Notes: generated by a model not told the origin, from the sequence alone. Shown: positions 36,124 to 49,641, counted from the first letter of the stretch. The stretch is 64,000 nucleotides of DNA from Tolypeutes matacus (GCA_026826555.1 JAKSZT010038590.1:713367-777366), one strand, 5' to 3'. Numbers and translations are program-made.

Positions 36124-39100
36124 TCTGTGCCCTGCTCTCACCATGCAAACCCTCCCCACATGGATCAATTTGGAAGTAAAACATGGGCATTTATAATCTA
36201 TAATGGGAAATTGTAGTCTGTAAATCATCCCTCTTTACTACTCTTCAGCCCTTTTCTCTCTACCTGGGACTTATGATCTCTTTTTTCCTATTTCTCCTCC
36301 CTCCCCACCTTAATAAATCACTGACCTAATCAACGTTGTGTGCTCTTGAAATTCACTTCTGCAGCATAGTCAAGAACCTATGCAAAATCCAGTAACATAT
36401 TTGGTGCTGCCACCCAGGAGTTTATTGGTTATTGAAACTTTGGCCTACAGTCTGTTTAATGCCTTCTTTCATTTATCCATTTTAAAAGGTTTTGCCTACA
36501 AGCTGCCATGGGATATAATCCTGGGAGGGAAGAGGTCAAGGCACAGGAACTCTCTGTGCCCACACCGGATGCTGAAGCTTATGAGATCTGATCCTGGCTG
36601 GGAGGTCAAAGGCACAGGGTAAGTGCCCAAAACAAAGCCCTTTCCAGATAGAGTTCACCTCACAGAGCTCTGAGCATTGCTAATCTGTATGTTCAAGCCC
36701 AATTGGCAGCCATAGTCTTTGCCCTCAGGCCTGGCTGCTGTTGCCTTCTCCCACCCTCTCTCCTTGGTGGCAATGATGGCAATGACTCAGAGCCAGGGAC
36801 TTGCACTTTCCTTAAGGTCTGTGATTTTGAAAGCTCACCTTCCTATTGACCACATCCAGCTACCTGGTCTGGGACTGGGTGAGAAAGGGTGGTGAACAGG
36901 GCCAAAGATGGATTCCAAAGGAGTTCTCTTCCCCCAGAAGGGTCACAGGCCAGTGCTCCTCTCATAATTAATGTTTACCCATGTTTTTTCTTCCAACTTC
37001 CTACTACTGAATTTCTCATTACAGGTTTGTGTTTAAATGCTTTGGAATGTCTCAAAAACTGTAAAACTGAAAATACTTACCATAGTGAGGAAGTTATTGC
37101 CTCAGGGCCCCAAGGCCTGTTAGCTAGAACAATTGATCTCTAATCACTTAATGGCCTTTTAATGCCTGGTCTAACAGAGAAACTCCCAGTTTCTATGATT
37201 GCTTTTAAAGATCTCTGTAAGAATAGGAAGAAGCTTTTCCCCCTTCTCTAAGAAGGAGCAATATTCAGCTTGGCAGCTTCAGTCTGAAATATATTCAACC
37301 CAAGATCTATTCAATCTGTCTCCCAGGACCAGAACAGCCCCAGAAATGCCTGGCAACAGGGTCTCTGTGATTCCTGGGGTGGCAGGAACCAGAGAAGTAA
37401 CTCAATGTGCCCCAAAATGTAAGAAGCCTTGGGACCTTTGATTCAGAGAGCACCCAAATGTTCCCTGAGCTTTATCTCTGAAGCTTCCATTTTGCTAACA
37501 ATGCAGTCAGCCTTGGACCCTGTGGTGCAGGGGTGCTAAGAACCAGAGCATTAAACTCTGAACAGCCCCCATGCCTTTGGCTCTCTGTTCAGAGGGCAGC
37601 CAAACATCGCCTGAAATTCAGATCAGGTGTTTCAGTGTGGGCAACAGCTCCTGTCTCCCACCATTCCATCTTGGGCACTTTGTCTGAACTTCAGAGTTTT
37701 CAGGTGTCCCCCAAGACCTATGTAGCCACAGTAACTCCCATCAGCAGGGCTCAGGATTAAATTCTCAAGACTCTGAGACCAGAGCACTAGCTACAAATTA
37801 TTTGGAGTGGTAAATGTTTCAGTCAGGCTTGGACTCTAGGGTGCCAAATTAATTAACTAATAAGTGCTTCTTCATTCCTCCTAGAATAGTGGGCATGATC
37901 CCCATAGGAGTGTCTTCTCAGAGATCAGGAAATTTTTCCTACTACTGGTCTACATGGCCACAGTATAGCCAAGAGCAGCCTCTATTCAAGATCATATGTA
38001 GAGGGACATTGAACATGTTAAAAAGTCCTGGTAAACTTCATTTTCTAAGTAGTTAATGGATGTGCTTAACCCAGTTATCCTTCTTAGCCCTTGTTTCAGA
38101 ACCTGTCCCACTCATACCCTAGGGAGGACTGGCAAACCCACATTCCATCCTGTCAAGGCTAAGCATTTCCTACCAGAAAGGAAATAGCAAGCAAGGTGGC
38201 TAAGACCCACTTTAGCTTAGCACCTTTGAGATGATCCATGGGCAACCTTTCCTCACCCAGGACCTGGAAACAAGGTTCTGATCAAAAGTTGACAAAAAAA
38301 AACAAGCCTCTCTTTCAATTAGAGCCAAAATGGAAGGAACTTAACTCTGTAGTTCTGATCACTCCAATAGCTATTAAAAGAATTTCCAGCTTGGCGCACT
38401 AATCCCAAATTAACTCAACTGCCCAGGAATGTGCCAGATCACAAAGCATCTGATGGAATGCATGAGTGCTAGTCATTGGATGGCCTGAAATACCTCTTCA
38501 AAAGACAAAGCTAAGTAATGTCTGTGTCAAATACAGCTGTTCCCTCTAACTCTAACCCAAAGGCCTATTGCTAGGGGAAGGGCAAACCAGATGGCCTTTT
38601 AACAAACTTTGTCTGTTTTCATCTCCTGTAGCTTAACTAAAAAGAGCAATGCCTCTTCTCTCTAGAGTTAACCAACAACATAAAAATAACTGAAAGAAGA
38701 ATACAGTTTCCCACCAACTTTGGGAAAGTGCATCCTTTATAGGCACCTGGCCTTTTCTACTTTTGTGGTCCAGTATCCTCTTAGTGGGATCATACATTCT
38801 CAAAATTCTAATCAAGTTTATTTCTTTCAGAATCAACATCTTGTTAGTCATATGGGGACTTCATCCAGCTTCACTCAGGATGCCAGATCCATCTTCCTCC
38901 AACCAAGATAGAACAGCCAAAGGGTTTTACACCTTGTCAGTAGGGCTTACTGCCCCCAACCAGCAGGAAGTAATTACAGAAGAATGAACATCTCCCTTCA
39001 TTTCCCCTTTAAGAATAAAGGTTTAAACTCTCTGAGGGGGAAATGAAGCAGGCTAGTAAATTAGGGACTCAATAGATGGATCTGGAACATGGCAAGAAAG

Positions 39101-39343
39101 TCCACATGGATTTAGATACTCCCAAGATGGCTGCTGGAAGACCTTCGTGAGAATCCCATGTGGAATGGGATTTCTTCTGGAAGCTAGGAGAAGCCTTGGA
39201 TATTCTCCAAGGACATTATCATTTGGCCTTCCCAGGGGATTGATGGGTGTGGTAATCAGTCAAAGCAGCAAAGAGCTAGAACTCCTCCTGTGTCATTAGT
39301 AAAGGGGCAGAATAATTAATGGTTTAAAAATCAAGCACAAAGG

Positions 39344-39346
<3 letters not shown>

Positions 39347-39402
<56 letters not shown>

Positions 39403-39435
39403 CCCTCTCCCTCTCTCCCTCTCTCTTTCTCTCCC
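39347..39435. repeat. (CT)n microsatellite in 3' LTR
   Basis: A CT run with CCC interruptions at the position matching the 5' LTR microsatellite, so it expanded in parallel or after insertion. Confidence 0.95.
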
Positions 39436-41039
39436 TTTTTTTCACCTTCTGTGCCCTGGTCTTGCTGTGACCTCACCCCCACATGGATCAAAACACAAGT
39501 AAAACCTTGTCATTGATAATCTATAATGGGAAATTGTAATCTGTAAAACAGCCTTCTTTATCACTGTCCTGACCCTTCCTCTCTACCTGGGACCTATGAT
39601 CTGTTATTTTCTCCCATTTCTCTTCCTTCCCCACCTTACAAATTACTGGCCTAAGCAATGTTGCATGCTCTTGAAATTCATTTCTGCAGCATAGTCAAGA
39701 GCCTAGACAAAATCTGGTAACAGTGGAGATAAATTAAATAGAAAATAAAAATACAAAAGAAACAATCAATGAAACAAAAGATTTTTCCTTGTAAAGTTCT
39801 ATAAAATCAACAAAAGTCTAGCTAGACTAATAAAAACAAAGAGAGGCAGAAATAACTAATATCAGAAATGAAAGAGGGACATTATCATAGACTGATACAG
39901 TAAAAAAAAATAGTATAAGAGGATACATTGAACAATTGTACCCCAATGAAATAGACAAACTAGATGAAATGAACAAATTCCTAGAAACATCTAAACTACC
40001 TAAACTGACTCAAGATGAAGTAGAAGATCTCAGCAGACAAATAACAACTAAGGAGATCAAATCAGTAATCGAAACCCCCCAACAAAGAAAATCATAAGAC
40101 CAGATAAGTAAACTGGTGAAATAGCAAAACATTCCAAAACACCAATTCTAATGATACTCTTTAAAAAAATAGTATCAGACAATACACTTCCTAAATCTTT
40201 CTCTGTGGTGAGCATCACCCTAATACCCAAACCAGATAAAGATACCATATTATTATGGACCAATATCTTGTGAATATATAATCAATAAAGTTAAGAAGTG
40301 TGTGAAATTAACTCAAAATTATATAGGACATATATGAAAGTTCCACGGTTAATATCATATTCAGGGACAAGACTAGGATGCCTACTATTACCAATATTAT
40401 TCATCATTGGAGTGTCAGGACTAGCCAGAATAATTAAGCAAGAAAGAGAAATAAAAGGAATCTCATTTTCCTAAAAAAATATAAAACTCGTGTTTTCAGA
40501 TGCCATAATCCTAAATAGAAATATTTCTCAAATAGCCACAAAAAAGCTGAGAGCTAATAACTAATTCAGGAAAGTGGAGGGCACAATGTCAATGAAAATA
40601 AATCAGTGATGTTTCTACACCTTAGTAATGAAAAATTTTAAGAGGACATCAAAAATAATATTACATATGGTATTCCATCTTGTAGAACAACTGTAAAAAA
40701 TCGAATAACTAAGATTAATTTTAGCTAAGAGTTTAAAGGACTTATATACATAAAATTGCTAAATGTTACTTAAAGTACTCAAAAACCCTAAATAAATGGA
40801 AGGATACTCCATGTACATGTATTTGAAGACTAAACATTCTTAAGATGTCAATTCTAAGCAAAGTGATTTATAGATTCAATGAAATAAATATTAACATTTC
40901 AACAGACACCTTAGCAGAAATAGAAAAGACAATCAACAAATAAGTAAGAAATGGTAAAATACCAAATAGCCAATAGCATCTTGATAAAGAGTAGAATGAT
41001 GGAGCACTAACTCTTCCCAATCCTAATATTTATTGCAAG

Positions 41040-41673
41040 GTGGACTCACCATGGACACCTGTCGGAGAGGTGATGATGGACAATGGTCATCCTGGGGAAT
41101 GGAGAGAGTCTGCAGCTGCAGGCAGGATAATCTGATCCATCTTATCCATGAGATATAAGTCCCTCTCACTTGGAGGTGGAGTGGACTTCACCATCTCAGA
41201 CTCCTCAGGATTGGGGGAAGAGGTATGGACTAGAGTGGACTTACTGGTATTCTGTTATAGACATATTGTGATTCATGCAGTGGAAGTAATTACAACATTT
41301 ATATGGAGCCACTGACCACCGGATGCTTTAGGGGCAGGGAGAGGGAAACAGTTGTAATACAGGGGCTTTTTTGGGACTTGGGAATTATCCTGAATGACAT
41401 TGCAATGACAGATATAGGCCATTTTATATCATTGTATAACATGCAGAACTGTGTGGGAGAGAGTGTGGTCTACAATGTGAACTATGGTCCATGCTTAGTG
41501 GCAAAGCCCCAGGATGTGCATATCTATTGTAGGTGATGTGCCACACTAATGAATGATGTTTATGTGAGGGGTTGTGGGTGGATTGGGAGGTGGGGTATAT
41601 GGGAATCCCTACAGTTTTTGTGTAACATTTATGTAATCTAAGTATCTTTTAAAAATAAAATTATTTTAAAAAA
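41040..41673 (+). mobile_element. 5'-truncated L1 3' UTR insertion with 10-bp target duplication
   Basis: This 634-bp unit ends in an A-rich tail (TTTTAAAAATAAAATTATTTT). Read in sense it matches the antisense text at 57120-57760. Shared blocks include GTGGACTTAC, CTGCAGCTGCAGG, GGGCTTTTTTGGGACTT, ATTGCAATGACAGATAT and GATGTGCCACACTAATGAA. TTATTGCAAG flanks it at 41030-41039 and 41674-41683. It is a short retrotransposed 3' end of the long-3'-UTR L1 that landed in an older L1. The 77-codon frame in it has no function. Confidence 0.92.
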
Positions 41674-41981
41674 TTATTGCAAGTGTACAGTAATCAAAGC
41701 AGCATGACAGTGGCACAAGGACAGATATGTAGAACAATAGCATTGAAATGGGAGTTCAGAAAGAAACCTTCATGTCTATGGTCAATTAATTTTTAGAAAG
41801 TTGCCAAATCCACTCAATGGGGAAATAATTTTCTCTTCAACATATGGCTTTGGGAATACTGGATGTCTATATGCAAATGTATGAATGTGAATCCTTGCCT
41901 CTCACAAGATACCATGGATAGGGAATGGGGAGATAATGCTTAATTGCTATAGTTTCTGTTCAAGTTGATGGAAAAGTTTTG

Positions 41982-42055
41982 CCAATGGATGGTTGAATAT
42001 TAACACCATTGATTTTTTCCAATGGATGGTTGAATATTAACACCATTGATTTCTA
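41982..42055. repeat. 37-bp tandem duplication (2 copies)
   Basis: CCAATGGATGGTTGAATATT... occurs at 41982-42018 and 42019-42055, near-perfect, inside the 3' part of the sense L1. Confidence 0.92.
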
Positions 42056-42379
42056 TATTTGTAACTGATTAAAATGCAAAATTTGAGGTTGTATATATGG
42101 TACAGAATAAAATTTTTAAAAATATAGAACTGTACAACACCACAGTGTACCCTAATATGATCTATGGGCTACAGTTAACATTTTATTTATAATAATATTG
42201 CTTCCACAATTGGAATGAAAGCTTCACATTGATGGAAAATGTGAACAATAGAGAAATTGTGTTCGTAAGGGAATATATATTATCTTTATATTTTTTGAAT
42301 GATTTTTCTCTAAATCTACAACTTTCCTATTAAAAAATAGCAAATATATCACAAAAAAATGTAAGAACCCTAAAAATTT

Positions 42380-44230
42380 CCAATTTCCTTTGCTTCTTGT
42401 CATTTTAACAGTTGTTCGTGTATATTTTACTTCTATATGTGTTACAATGCTGAAAATAAAATGTTATTATTTTGTGGTATACATTTGTCTTTTACAAATT
42501 TTCAAATATTTCCTATGCCTTGCACTCTTCATTTCTTTTTGTAGATTCAATTTTTTCTCTGGTATCATTTTCTATAGGCTGTATAACTTCTTTTCAATTT
42601 CCTTATAATACAGGATTTTTGGCTATAAATGTTCTGAGTTTTCATTTACCTTAAATGTCTCCATATCACACTTGATTTTCACATATATTTTCACCAGATA
42701 TATGTCTTAGTTTCCAGGGGGCTGCTGATGCATGGTACCAGAAATGGATTGGCTTTTAAAATAGAAATTTTATTTAGGGTAAAAGCTTACATTTCCAAGA
42801 CCATGAATTGTCCAAATCAAGGCATCAGCAGGGATGCTTTCTTACTTAAGTCAGCTACTGGTGAGCTTGGTGTCCTGCCACATGGTAAATCAGGATGGTG
42901 GCCAATCTCTGAAGAGGTCCCTGACTTCCCCTCTGGGCTCACCGTCTCCCAGAGCCCAGCTGTGAGTGACCAGGCATAAAATTTGTTTCCTTCCTGGCAT
43001 CCTCTCTCAGTCTTGGCTACTCTGCTTTCTTCCCAAGTTCAGCTATGTGCTATCAAACATACCATTTGCTCATAAGCTCAGCCTTGAGCTGCTCCATGGC
43101 CCAGCCTGTTTGGGTCTACATGCTAAAGCTCTGGCTGCTAATAATCCTCCAGTCCTCTCATATAAATCAGGATAAAAAATGGCAGAGCTCCCTTTTCCTG
43201 TCTGTCTCTCTCAGGGTATCCATTTATATACAGACACAGCAAGAGGGCTGAGACTCAACCTGAGTCATGCCTCACTGAAGTAGTCCAATAAAAATGGCCT
43301 CACATGAACAGGAATAGATTAGTTAAAAAACATAGTCTTTTTTGGGGGGACATTCATAAAAAATCTTCAAACTGTCACAATATAGAATTATTTTTCTTTT
43401 CACCTTCTCACATTTTGTACATTTCTTTTCCTTCTGATGTTTTTGTTTCTTTTGGGAAGCCAGCCATGATTGATATGTTCTCTGCTCCGCACTTCCCCAA
43501 AACATCGTTCCTTCCATCCCCATCTTGGCAAGTTATGTGTTCTCCCAGCCTCACCCTGGCTGTGTTGAAGTGTTCTTTGTGTCTTTCATTTTATGTAGCT
43601 TGATAATGACCTGCTTCTATATAGGTGGATTTGTTTGCATATAGCATTTATGTTGTTTTGGATGGTCAGAAATTCTTAGATTTGTAAATTGATGTTTTTT
43701 TAAAAATCTTATAAAATTTCAGCCATGTAGGCTCTGTTATTGTTTATGTAAAACACTTTGTTGTTGTTATTCTTCTTTTAGCTTAGCTTTTCAGTTTGGA
43801 AAACATTTATTGATCTGGTTTCAAGTTTACTGATACTCTCTTTGAAAGCATCCAACCTTCTATTGAGTCCTTTTGAAAAATTTTATTTATCATATATTTC
43901 GCTTTTCCTTTCTAGAATTTCTATGTAGTTCATTTTTATTTTGGACTGAGCTTCTCTGCTGTAATTTCTCATATATTTTCTGTTTGGATCATATTTCTTT
44001 GAGTCATTTAGCATATGTTTAAAACTGGCTCCTAATTCAAACTATGTGTTCATCTTGTAATCTGTTTCTACTAACCTTTTTTCCCATTATTTTGACTCAT
44101 ATTTTCACACTTTGGTTGGTAATTTTTTAAAATAATATACTCTACTTGGTGAATGATACAGTGTAGGGAGCCTGGATTTTTTTATTTTGTTGTTAAGGGG
44201 TATCTAAGTTGGTTCTGGCTGGCAATAAAT
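42380..44230 (-). mobile_element. HAL1/L1-like ORF1-region fragment, antisense
   Basis: Plus-strand text such as GGCTATAAATGTTCTGAGTT, CACCAGATATAGAATTATTT (across the LTR site), AGCCATGATTGATATG, TTTACTGATACTCTCTTTG and TTTCTAGAATTTCTATGTAG follows the order of antisense HAL1/old L1 5' sequence. An LTR splits it at 42703-43379. No long open frame remains on the minus strand. Confidence 0.6.
42703..43379 (-). mobile_element. Solo LTR with 5-bp target duplication ATATA
   Basis: It starts TGTCTTAGTTTCC, ends AAACTGTCACA and is flanked by ATATA at 42698-42702 and 43380-43384. Removing it and one repeat restores the HAL1/L1-like phrase CACCAGATATAGAATT. It is a relative of the LTR at 34380-35160. 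Frames on both strands within it are incidental. Confidence 0.9.
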
Positions 44231-44308
44231 TTTGAAACTACCAGACTTGTTGCTATTATTTGTTATGGATCATCTCTTTCATTTTTTCCTTAAACTCAGG
44301 GTATGCTA

Positions 44309-46090
44309 TTTACTACAGAATATTGTCCTTACTTCAAACATGCATTGTTGCTTTTTTGTGTGTTTGTTGTTTTGTTTATTTTATTTTTTTATTTTTTGCA
44401 TTTATTTCAAGCATGACTTTATAAAAGGTATTCATCATACTGGGTGCACCATAAATCCAGCTTCTCCCAGCCCTTAGTGAATCTTGGTATGAATGTACTG
44501 GTCTCAGCCCTGGAGCAGCCTCTCTTGGTCTGTTGATTCTCCATCAGTGCATATGCAGCTGAGTCTTCAGTCAAAATCTTACAGAGAATCCCAGGACTGA
44601 TATTTGGACATCTCATTTTTATATCTCTTTTATCTATTCCAACTTCTTCAATAGTGGAAACTCCAATCTCTGCCTCTTCAGCAATGCAAGACCTTTATAC
44701 TTTGCTTATTCTCTGAATCTCTAAGCCAGTAAGTAGTGCAGAAAGGCAGGGTAAACATGAGTCCCTTCTCATGTAGTTCCATTGTCTCATGGATAACTGA
44801 TATGTTATGTCTGTATCCAAAGCCTGAAAACAGTTTCCATCTGTGTTTTGTTCAGGTTTAAAGTTGTTTATGATGGCAGAATTCTTGTACCACTTACAAT
44901 GTCATGGCAGAAACCAAAATCTGACAAAAGATATTGAATCTTTTCTAGTCTAATTGATGATATGATTTGAAACAATATCTCATTTTTTATTCCCTGTACT
45001 TTTTATGACTCTCTTTTTTTCTTTTCCATTTTTATGACTCCCTTTTTCTTTTCCCTTTTTTGAGTTTCTTCTTTTTTTGATAAATATAATTCAGTTTTGT
45101 TTGCTTTTAAGTCAGTGTTATTTTAGGTTTATCACTTTATTTCTCTAGTATTTATGTTAAATTCATTGTTTTTTATATTTTTACCAAGAAAAACAATGTC
45201 ACATTTTAATATTATTTTAAATTTTGAGATGGAAATTAATGTTTAAAACTCTGAACATTAATTTTAAATGTATTTTATTTTTTAGATAAGTTATCTCAAT
45301 TAAAACTTTTAAAATGTATTCAAATTTATGGATTAATTATAATAATTTTTATAAATGACTCATTGATGATGGGAAAGAAAGTTTCAAGTCTTGTTCTTCT
45401 AATTTCAAATGATCAAATAAATCTATTATAGATATATTATTTGGAGTTTCTGTATTTGTGGGAGGCATTTAATTAGTACATATGCTTTGATCATTATGCC
45501 ACTTCATTTAATTCATTTATTCAATAATTTTTAATTGAGTAACTACAATGTAACAGATAATGCTTACACAATATAACAATCATAAAAGATCTTTGTCCTC
45601 TTTGTTTTTATGTTCTACCTGGGAGACAATGAAGAAAATATACAGATGTAAGTGATATGCCATGTTAGAATGTGAAAAGTAATTTTAACAAAAATGGAAA
45701 TGTAATATAGACCAGGGAATTGGGGACAAGATCATAACAAAGCAACAGGAAATAGTGTGTTCAGGTCAGCCTTTCATAAAAAGTTGTCATTTGATCAAAT
45801 ATTTGAAGAGGAAAGAGGTAGTCATACATATTCATGAGAGGAAAGTGTTCCAAACAGGGGGACACTAGTACAAACAGCCTTGTGCAGATGGTGGATTGTG
45901 GAGTTTAAGGAACTCTGAGGAAATTCATCTAACAAAAGTGACATTCTCTCACGTAAGGGTGGTGGGTAATAATTAACTAAGTCTATGTATCACGGATGGT
46001 GATAAATGTTATGAAGGGAAAACTAAGTGGAAGAGGTCCATGGTACTGTTGGGCTTGCTCTTAAAAATAATTTATAGAAAATTCTTCAAT
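44309..46090. repeat. Duplicated segment, copy B part 2
   Basis: Counterpart of 3213-5695 in the same orientation. It lacks the 440-bp LTR found in copy A: GACTCATT joins directly to GATGATGGGAAAGAAAG at about 45360-45385. The last 600 bp resemble an ancient dispersed repeat. The pieces of copy B (32108-32645 and this one) are separated by about 11.7 kb, against 2.7 kb in copy A, which the insertions between 33.6 and 44.2 kb account for. Confidence 0.8.
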
Positions 46091-47261
46091 TGTAATGCCA
46101 CAGAGATGTCTGGTAGATGAAGAAATGAATAAAAGAAAATCAGTTTAAGACATCTCCACTAAGATGAAAAATTCTAAGGTAACAGTCTTAATTATATTCT
46201 GTGATTCAAAGTAAAAATAAATATAAGCTTAAGTTAGTAAATAAAATAAATACAATAATATTATTTCCCAAATTTTACCAAATGTCTGTATGGACACATG
46301 TTTTTTTGTAATGTGCCTTTATGGGAACACTGTATTTTTTGGATGAGTGAATAGGTAGGTTATAGACTCATTACATGCCATGAATAATTCAGTAGTACAT
46401 TTCATAAGTGATTTCTTATATTATGAAATTTTTTAACTTAAATTATTATATTGTTAATGAAGTTTGCAGGAGTCAGAACCCTGTAAAATAGGTAAGAAAA
46501 GGGAAAAATATAAAAACAGGTCTCTATATATGTAAACATACCTACATACACACAGAGATCTATCATATGATAAATTTAGTCACTCCATTCCCAAGACAGA
46601 AGGCTCATTCTATTTTGTGAGGTTTGTTTTTGATATTATGACAACTTCTAAACAGTTGACATAAGTATACAAAGTATAGCTCTAATTATATTTATTTCCC
46701 TATTCTAAGTATTTAAAGATATATCATTTGAAAAGGAATATATATAAATTAATAGGCCTGATTTAAGAGGAACTCTTTGGAGAAGAATTCTAGAAATAGA
46801 ATTTTCAATTAAATAAACATGTTTTGAATAGAAATATACTCAAAATTGTTCCCATACCAAAGAAAGTTAAAATATGAGTGGGATAGCATCACTTGATGAA
46901 TTATCACTGTGCTTTTCCAAGTAAACACAAACAAAATAAAATTATCATAACCTAGTATGCATGCATAAATTCATCAATAAATACATTGTTACATATTTAA
47001 CTTACTATAATACAATTAGTATTCACTTCTTTATTTTGTATCTTATACATTTGCTCGACACTGTGAATAGCACAAATATGATAAACAAACTCATCTCTCA
47101 AGGTGTTTACAGTCTTCTTGGAAAGAGATAATTATTAAACACATGCACAGACACACAAACAAGCACACATACATACACATGTTTAGTATTAAAGACCTTC
47201 TTCAAGTTTATATTTGATTGCTTTATATATATATATATATATATAAATTTATTTTTCTTTC

Positions 47262-47318
47262 TAAATTATTTTTTAAAAGATGCTTAGATTACATAACGTT
47301 ACACAAAACATATTCATT
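47262..47318 (-). mobile_element. Very short L1 3' end
   Basis: TTTTTTAAAAGATGCTTAGA then TTACATAACGTTACAC matches the last bases of the long-3'-UTR L1 at 57122-57165 (AAGATGCTTAGATTACATAA). It is only about 55 bp long. A target duplication was not resolved because of AT-rich flanks. Confidence 0.7.
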
Positions 47319-47645
47319 TTATGAGTACTAAGTGATTTATGCACAACTGAGACAGTACTGAGAGATACAACCTTTCTAATGGTCATGTTGCAACAATGTC
47401 TAATAGAGTTCATTCTTCTGGGTTTCCATTAAAGAATAAGTATTCATTCTTGCAATTCTCTCTTCAAGGGAAAAAAAAAATCTCCTTTAATTATATTGGA
47501 TTCAGTATCAACAAAGTTTTCTGCTTGATGTAGAGACGTGAAAATTTATAGTATATACCTCCAAATTGCTTCAGGAATTATTGTGTAGCTAGTGTATCAA
47601 TTATCTAAATACACACACTAGTTTATTAAGTCTTTGTTGCATGTT

Positions 47646-47738
47646 TCATCTCATTTTCCTCAGATTATAGACCAGTCTATTTAGCATTAGAATGGCAATG
47701 GGATAGAATACAGAAGCCACTTGTTCCAGCATCAGGGA
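47646..47738 (-). pseudogene. Olfactory receptor relic, TM7 region only
   Basis: The minus frame reads SLMLEQ, then VASVFYPIAILMLNRLVY and NLRKMR, then a stop. It lines up with [24 protein letters not shown] and SLRNKE of the pseudogene at 29225-30175. About 30 codons of the seventh transmembrane segment and C-terminus survive; the rest is gone or beyond recognition. The Pro and Ser of the PMLNPLIYS motif are replaced, which fits long decay. It supports an olfactory receptor cluster locus. Confidence 0.82.
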
Positions 47739-49204
47739 GGGTGTTAGTCCATATATTTAAGGTTCATTGGTTTAACTAAAGTCATTTCCAAATCATCAAG
47801 TCAACTTATTAATTATTTACCACTGCATTCCATTCACTCTTTTCCATATTAAATAATACTAAAACAGAAATTGAACAACTAAAATAAGTTTCCTTCTACA
47901 TCCAAACACATGAGGTTTGTTTTTGATAATATGAGAACTTCCCAACCAGTTGACATCAGTGGATGGAACATTGAAATAGAATAGGAGAAATTTACATTTC
48001 AGCAATTACAAATAACAAATTGTCAGAATCTACTTCCCTGTAGAATGCAGTTATAAATAATTATCTAAGAAGATTGGAATGAATGTTGAAGGACAATTGT
48101 ATTAGTAATATTTAATCTTTAAAAAAAATTGAATATAGACTGTCTGAATTAAGTTGGGCATGACAGCCACAACCTCATATATTATAGTATTTTGTGAGAT
48201 AATCTAAAAACTTACCAGTTGCCTTATTTATTCTTGGGTTTTGCCAAAAGAATTAATCAAAACATTTATTGGGAAGATACCTTATGATTGAATTTAAATT
48301 TTTATGACATTTAGTATTTTCATTCACATTTCTTTCTTAAATACTTAGCCATATTTTCACTTTTGATAGCTTAATAGTTACACATTTTATTGTTTATGGA
48401 GCCTAATTTCTTGAAAGCCCATAAGGTTCTCTATTCCCTTCAAACACTTTGGTAGGATTTCTAAGAATTGTTATGAAAAAAGAAATTATTTTCTTCTGAT
48501 GCATTACTCTTGTTTATGTATTGTTAATTGTGGATTCAGTGATATTACAACTAAATAACTATGCTCTAATCATAACTAAAGTAGCCATAGGGAACAGTAA
48601 TTAAATATTACTGTGAAAATGAAAAAAAAAAGTCTTTGCACTTAGATTTGAGACAATATTTAAGAGTAAAAAGGCAAGAAAAATGAAAGTTAGAAAGAAT
48701 AAAATAAAAAACTTTCCTTGATAGCCCTATAATTAAATAAATTAAAAGTCATTGAGTTACCTATTTCAAATTCAGTTTCATGTATTATCCCTTAGATAGC
48801 ACTAGATTGGAGGCTAGGTTTTATTAGTTATTTAATCCAAGTATATTTATATTTTTCATGTGTTCACCCCACAGGAATTTTGACGCAGTCTTTATGCAAC
48901 ATAGACTTCTGCAAATAATGCTCTTGAAAATATTTACATTTTCAATGTTATTCAAGCTTCCCATTTTGCTATATCCACATGGATCCCATCAGTAAGAGGA
49001 AAAGTATTTTGGAGTAGAATAATGATGGATAGGAATGGAAGCCCCATCCAAGGGTATCCTAGTAAAATAATGTCAAGATTTCTTAGAAGAATTGCCAACA
49101 TCAGGCTAAAACATTTTCATTGAATTTGTGAAAAGAATAAAGGCAGAGGAAAAGAGAAATGCTCAAATAAGGTGTCAAAAGGCAGATTTTAGGTTGAAGT
49201 CTAT

Positions 49205-49641
49205 TGTGATGGTAGGCTCACATGTCAGCTTAGCCTGGTAATGGTGCCTGGTTGTTGGTGAAAAAGGCACTGGCATAAATGTCACCCTGAAATCATTTTG
49301 TGGACTTCAATCATCACTAAGTTAATTGCATCTATGGCTGATTGTATTTTCAATTAACTGAGGAGATTGCCTTAAGCAATGAGAGACATCTCATTCAATC
49401 AGTTGAAGGCTTTAAAGGGATAGTGATGATTTTAAGCAGTGAGAAGAGAAAATTTCCATCTCTACTTAAGCCAGCCAGCTTTACCTGGGGAATTCCTTGA
49501 AAGCATTCATAAGATTTCCCAGCTTGTAGCCTGCCCTATAGAATTAGTACTCCTGCATCTCCAAAGCTCTGTGAGATAATTTTGGAAAATCTCATAATAT
49601 TTACAGATATCTCCTGTCATTTCTGTTTCCCTAGAGAAACA
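49205..49641 (+). mobile_element. MLT2-like ERVL solo LTR
   Basis: TGTGATGGTAGGCTCACATG, GTCAGCTTAGCCTGG, TGGTGCCTGGTTGTTGG, TTGCATCTATGGCTGATTG and CTGTTTCCCTAGAGAAACA are the ordered marks of an MLT2-type ERVL LTR in sense. It is 437 bp long. Confidence 0.85.

Larger units (their letters stand above)
46091..49204. other. AT-rich stretch with receptor relic
   Basis: Mostly unassigned. It holds a TA microsatellite (about 47224-47246), a tiny L1 3' end (about 47262-47318), the olfactory receptor relic at 47646-47738, and a 50-bp block repeated at 46618 and 47911. No coding frame of note. Confidence 0.5.
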
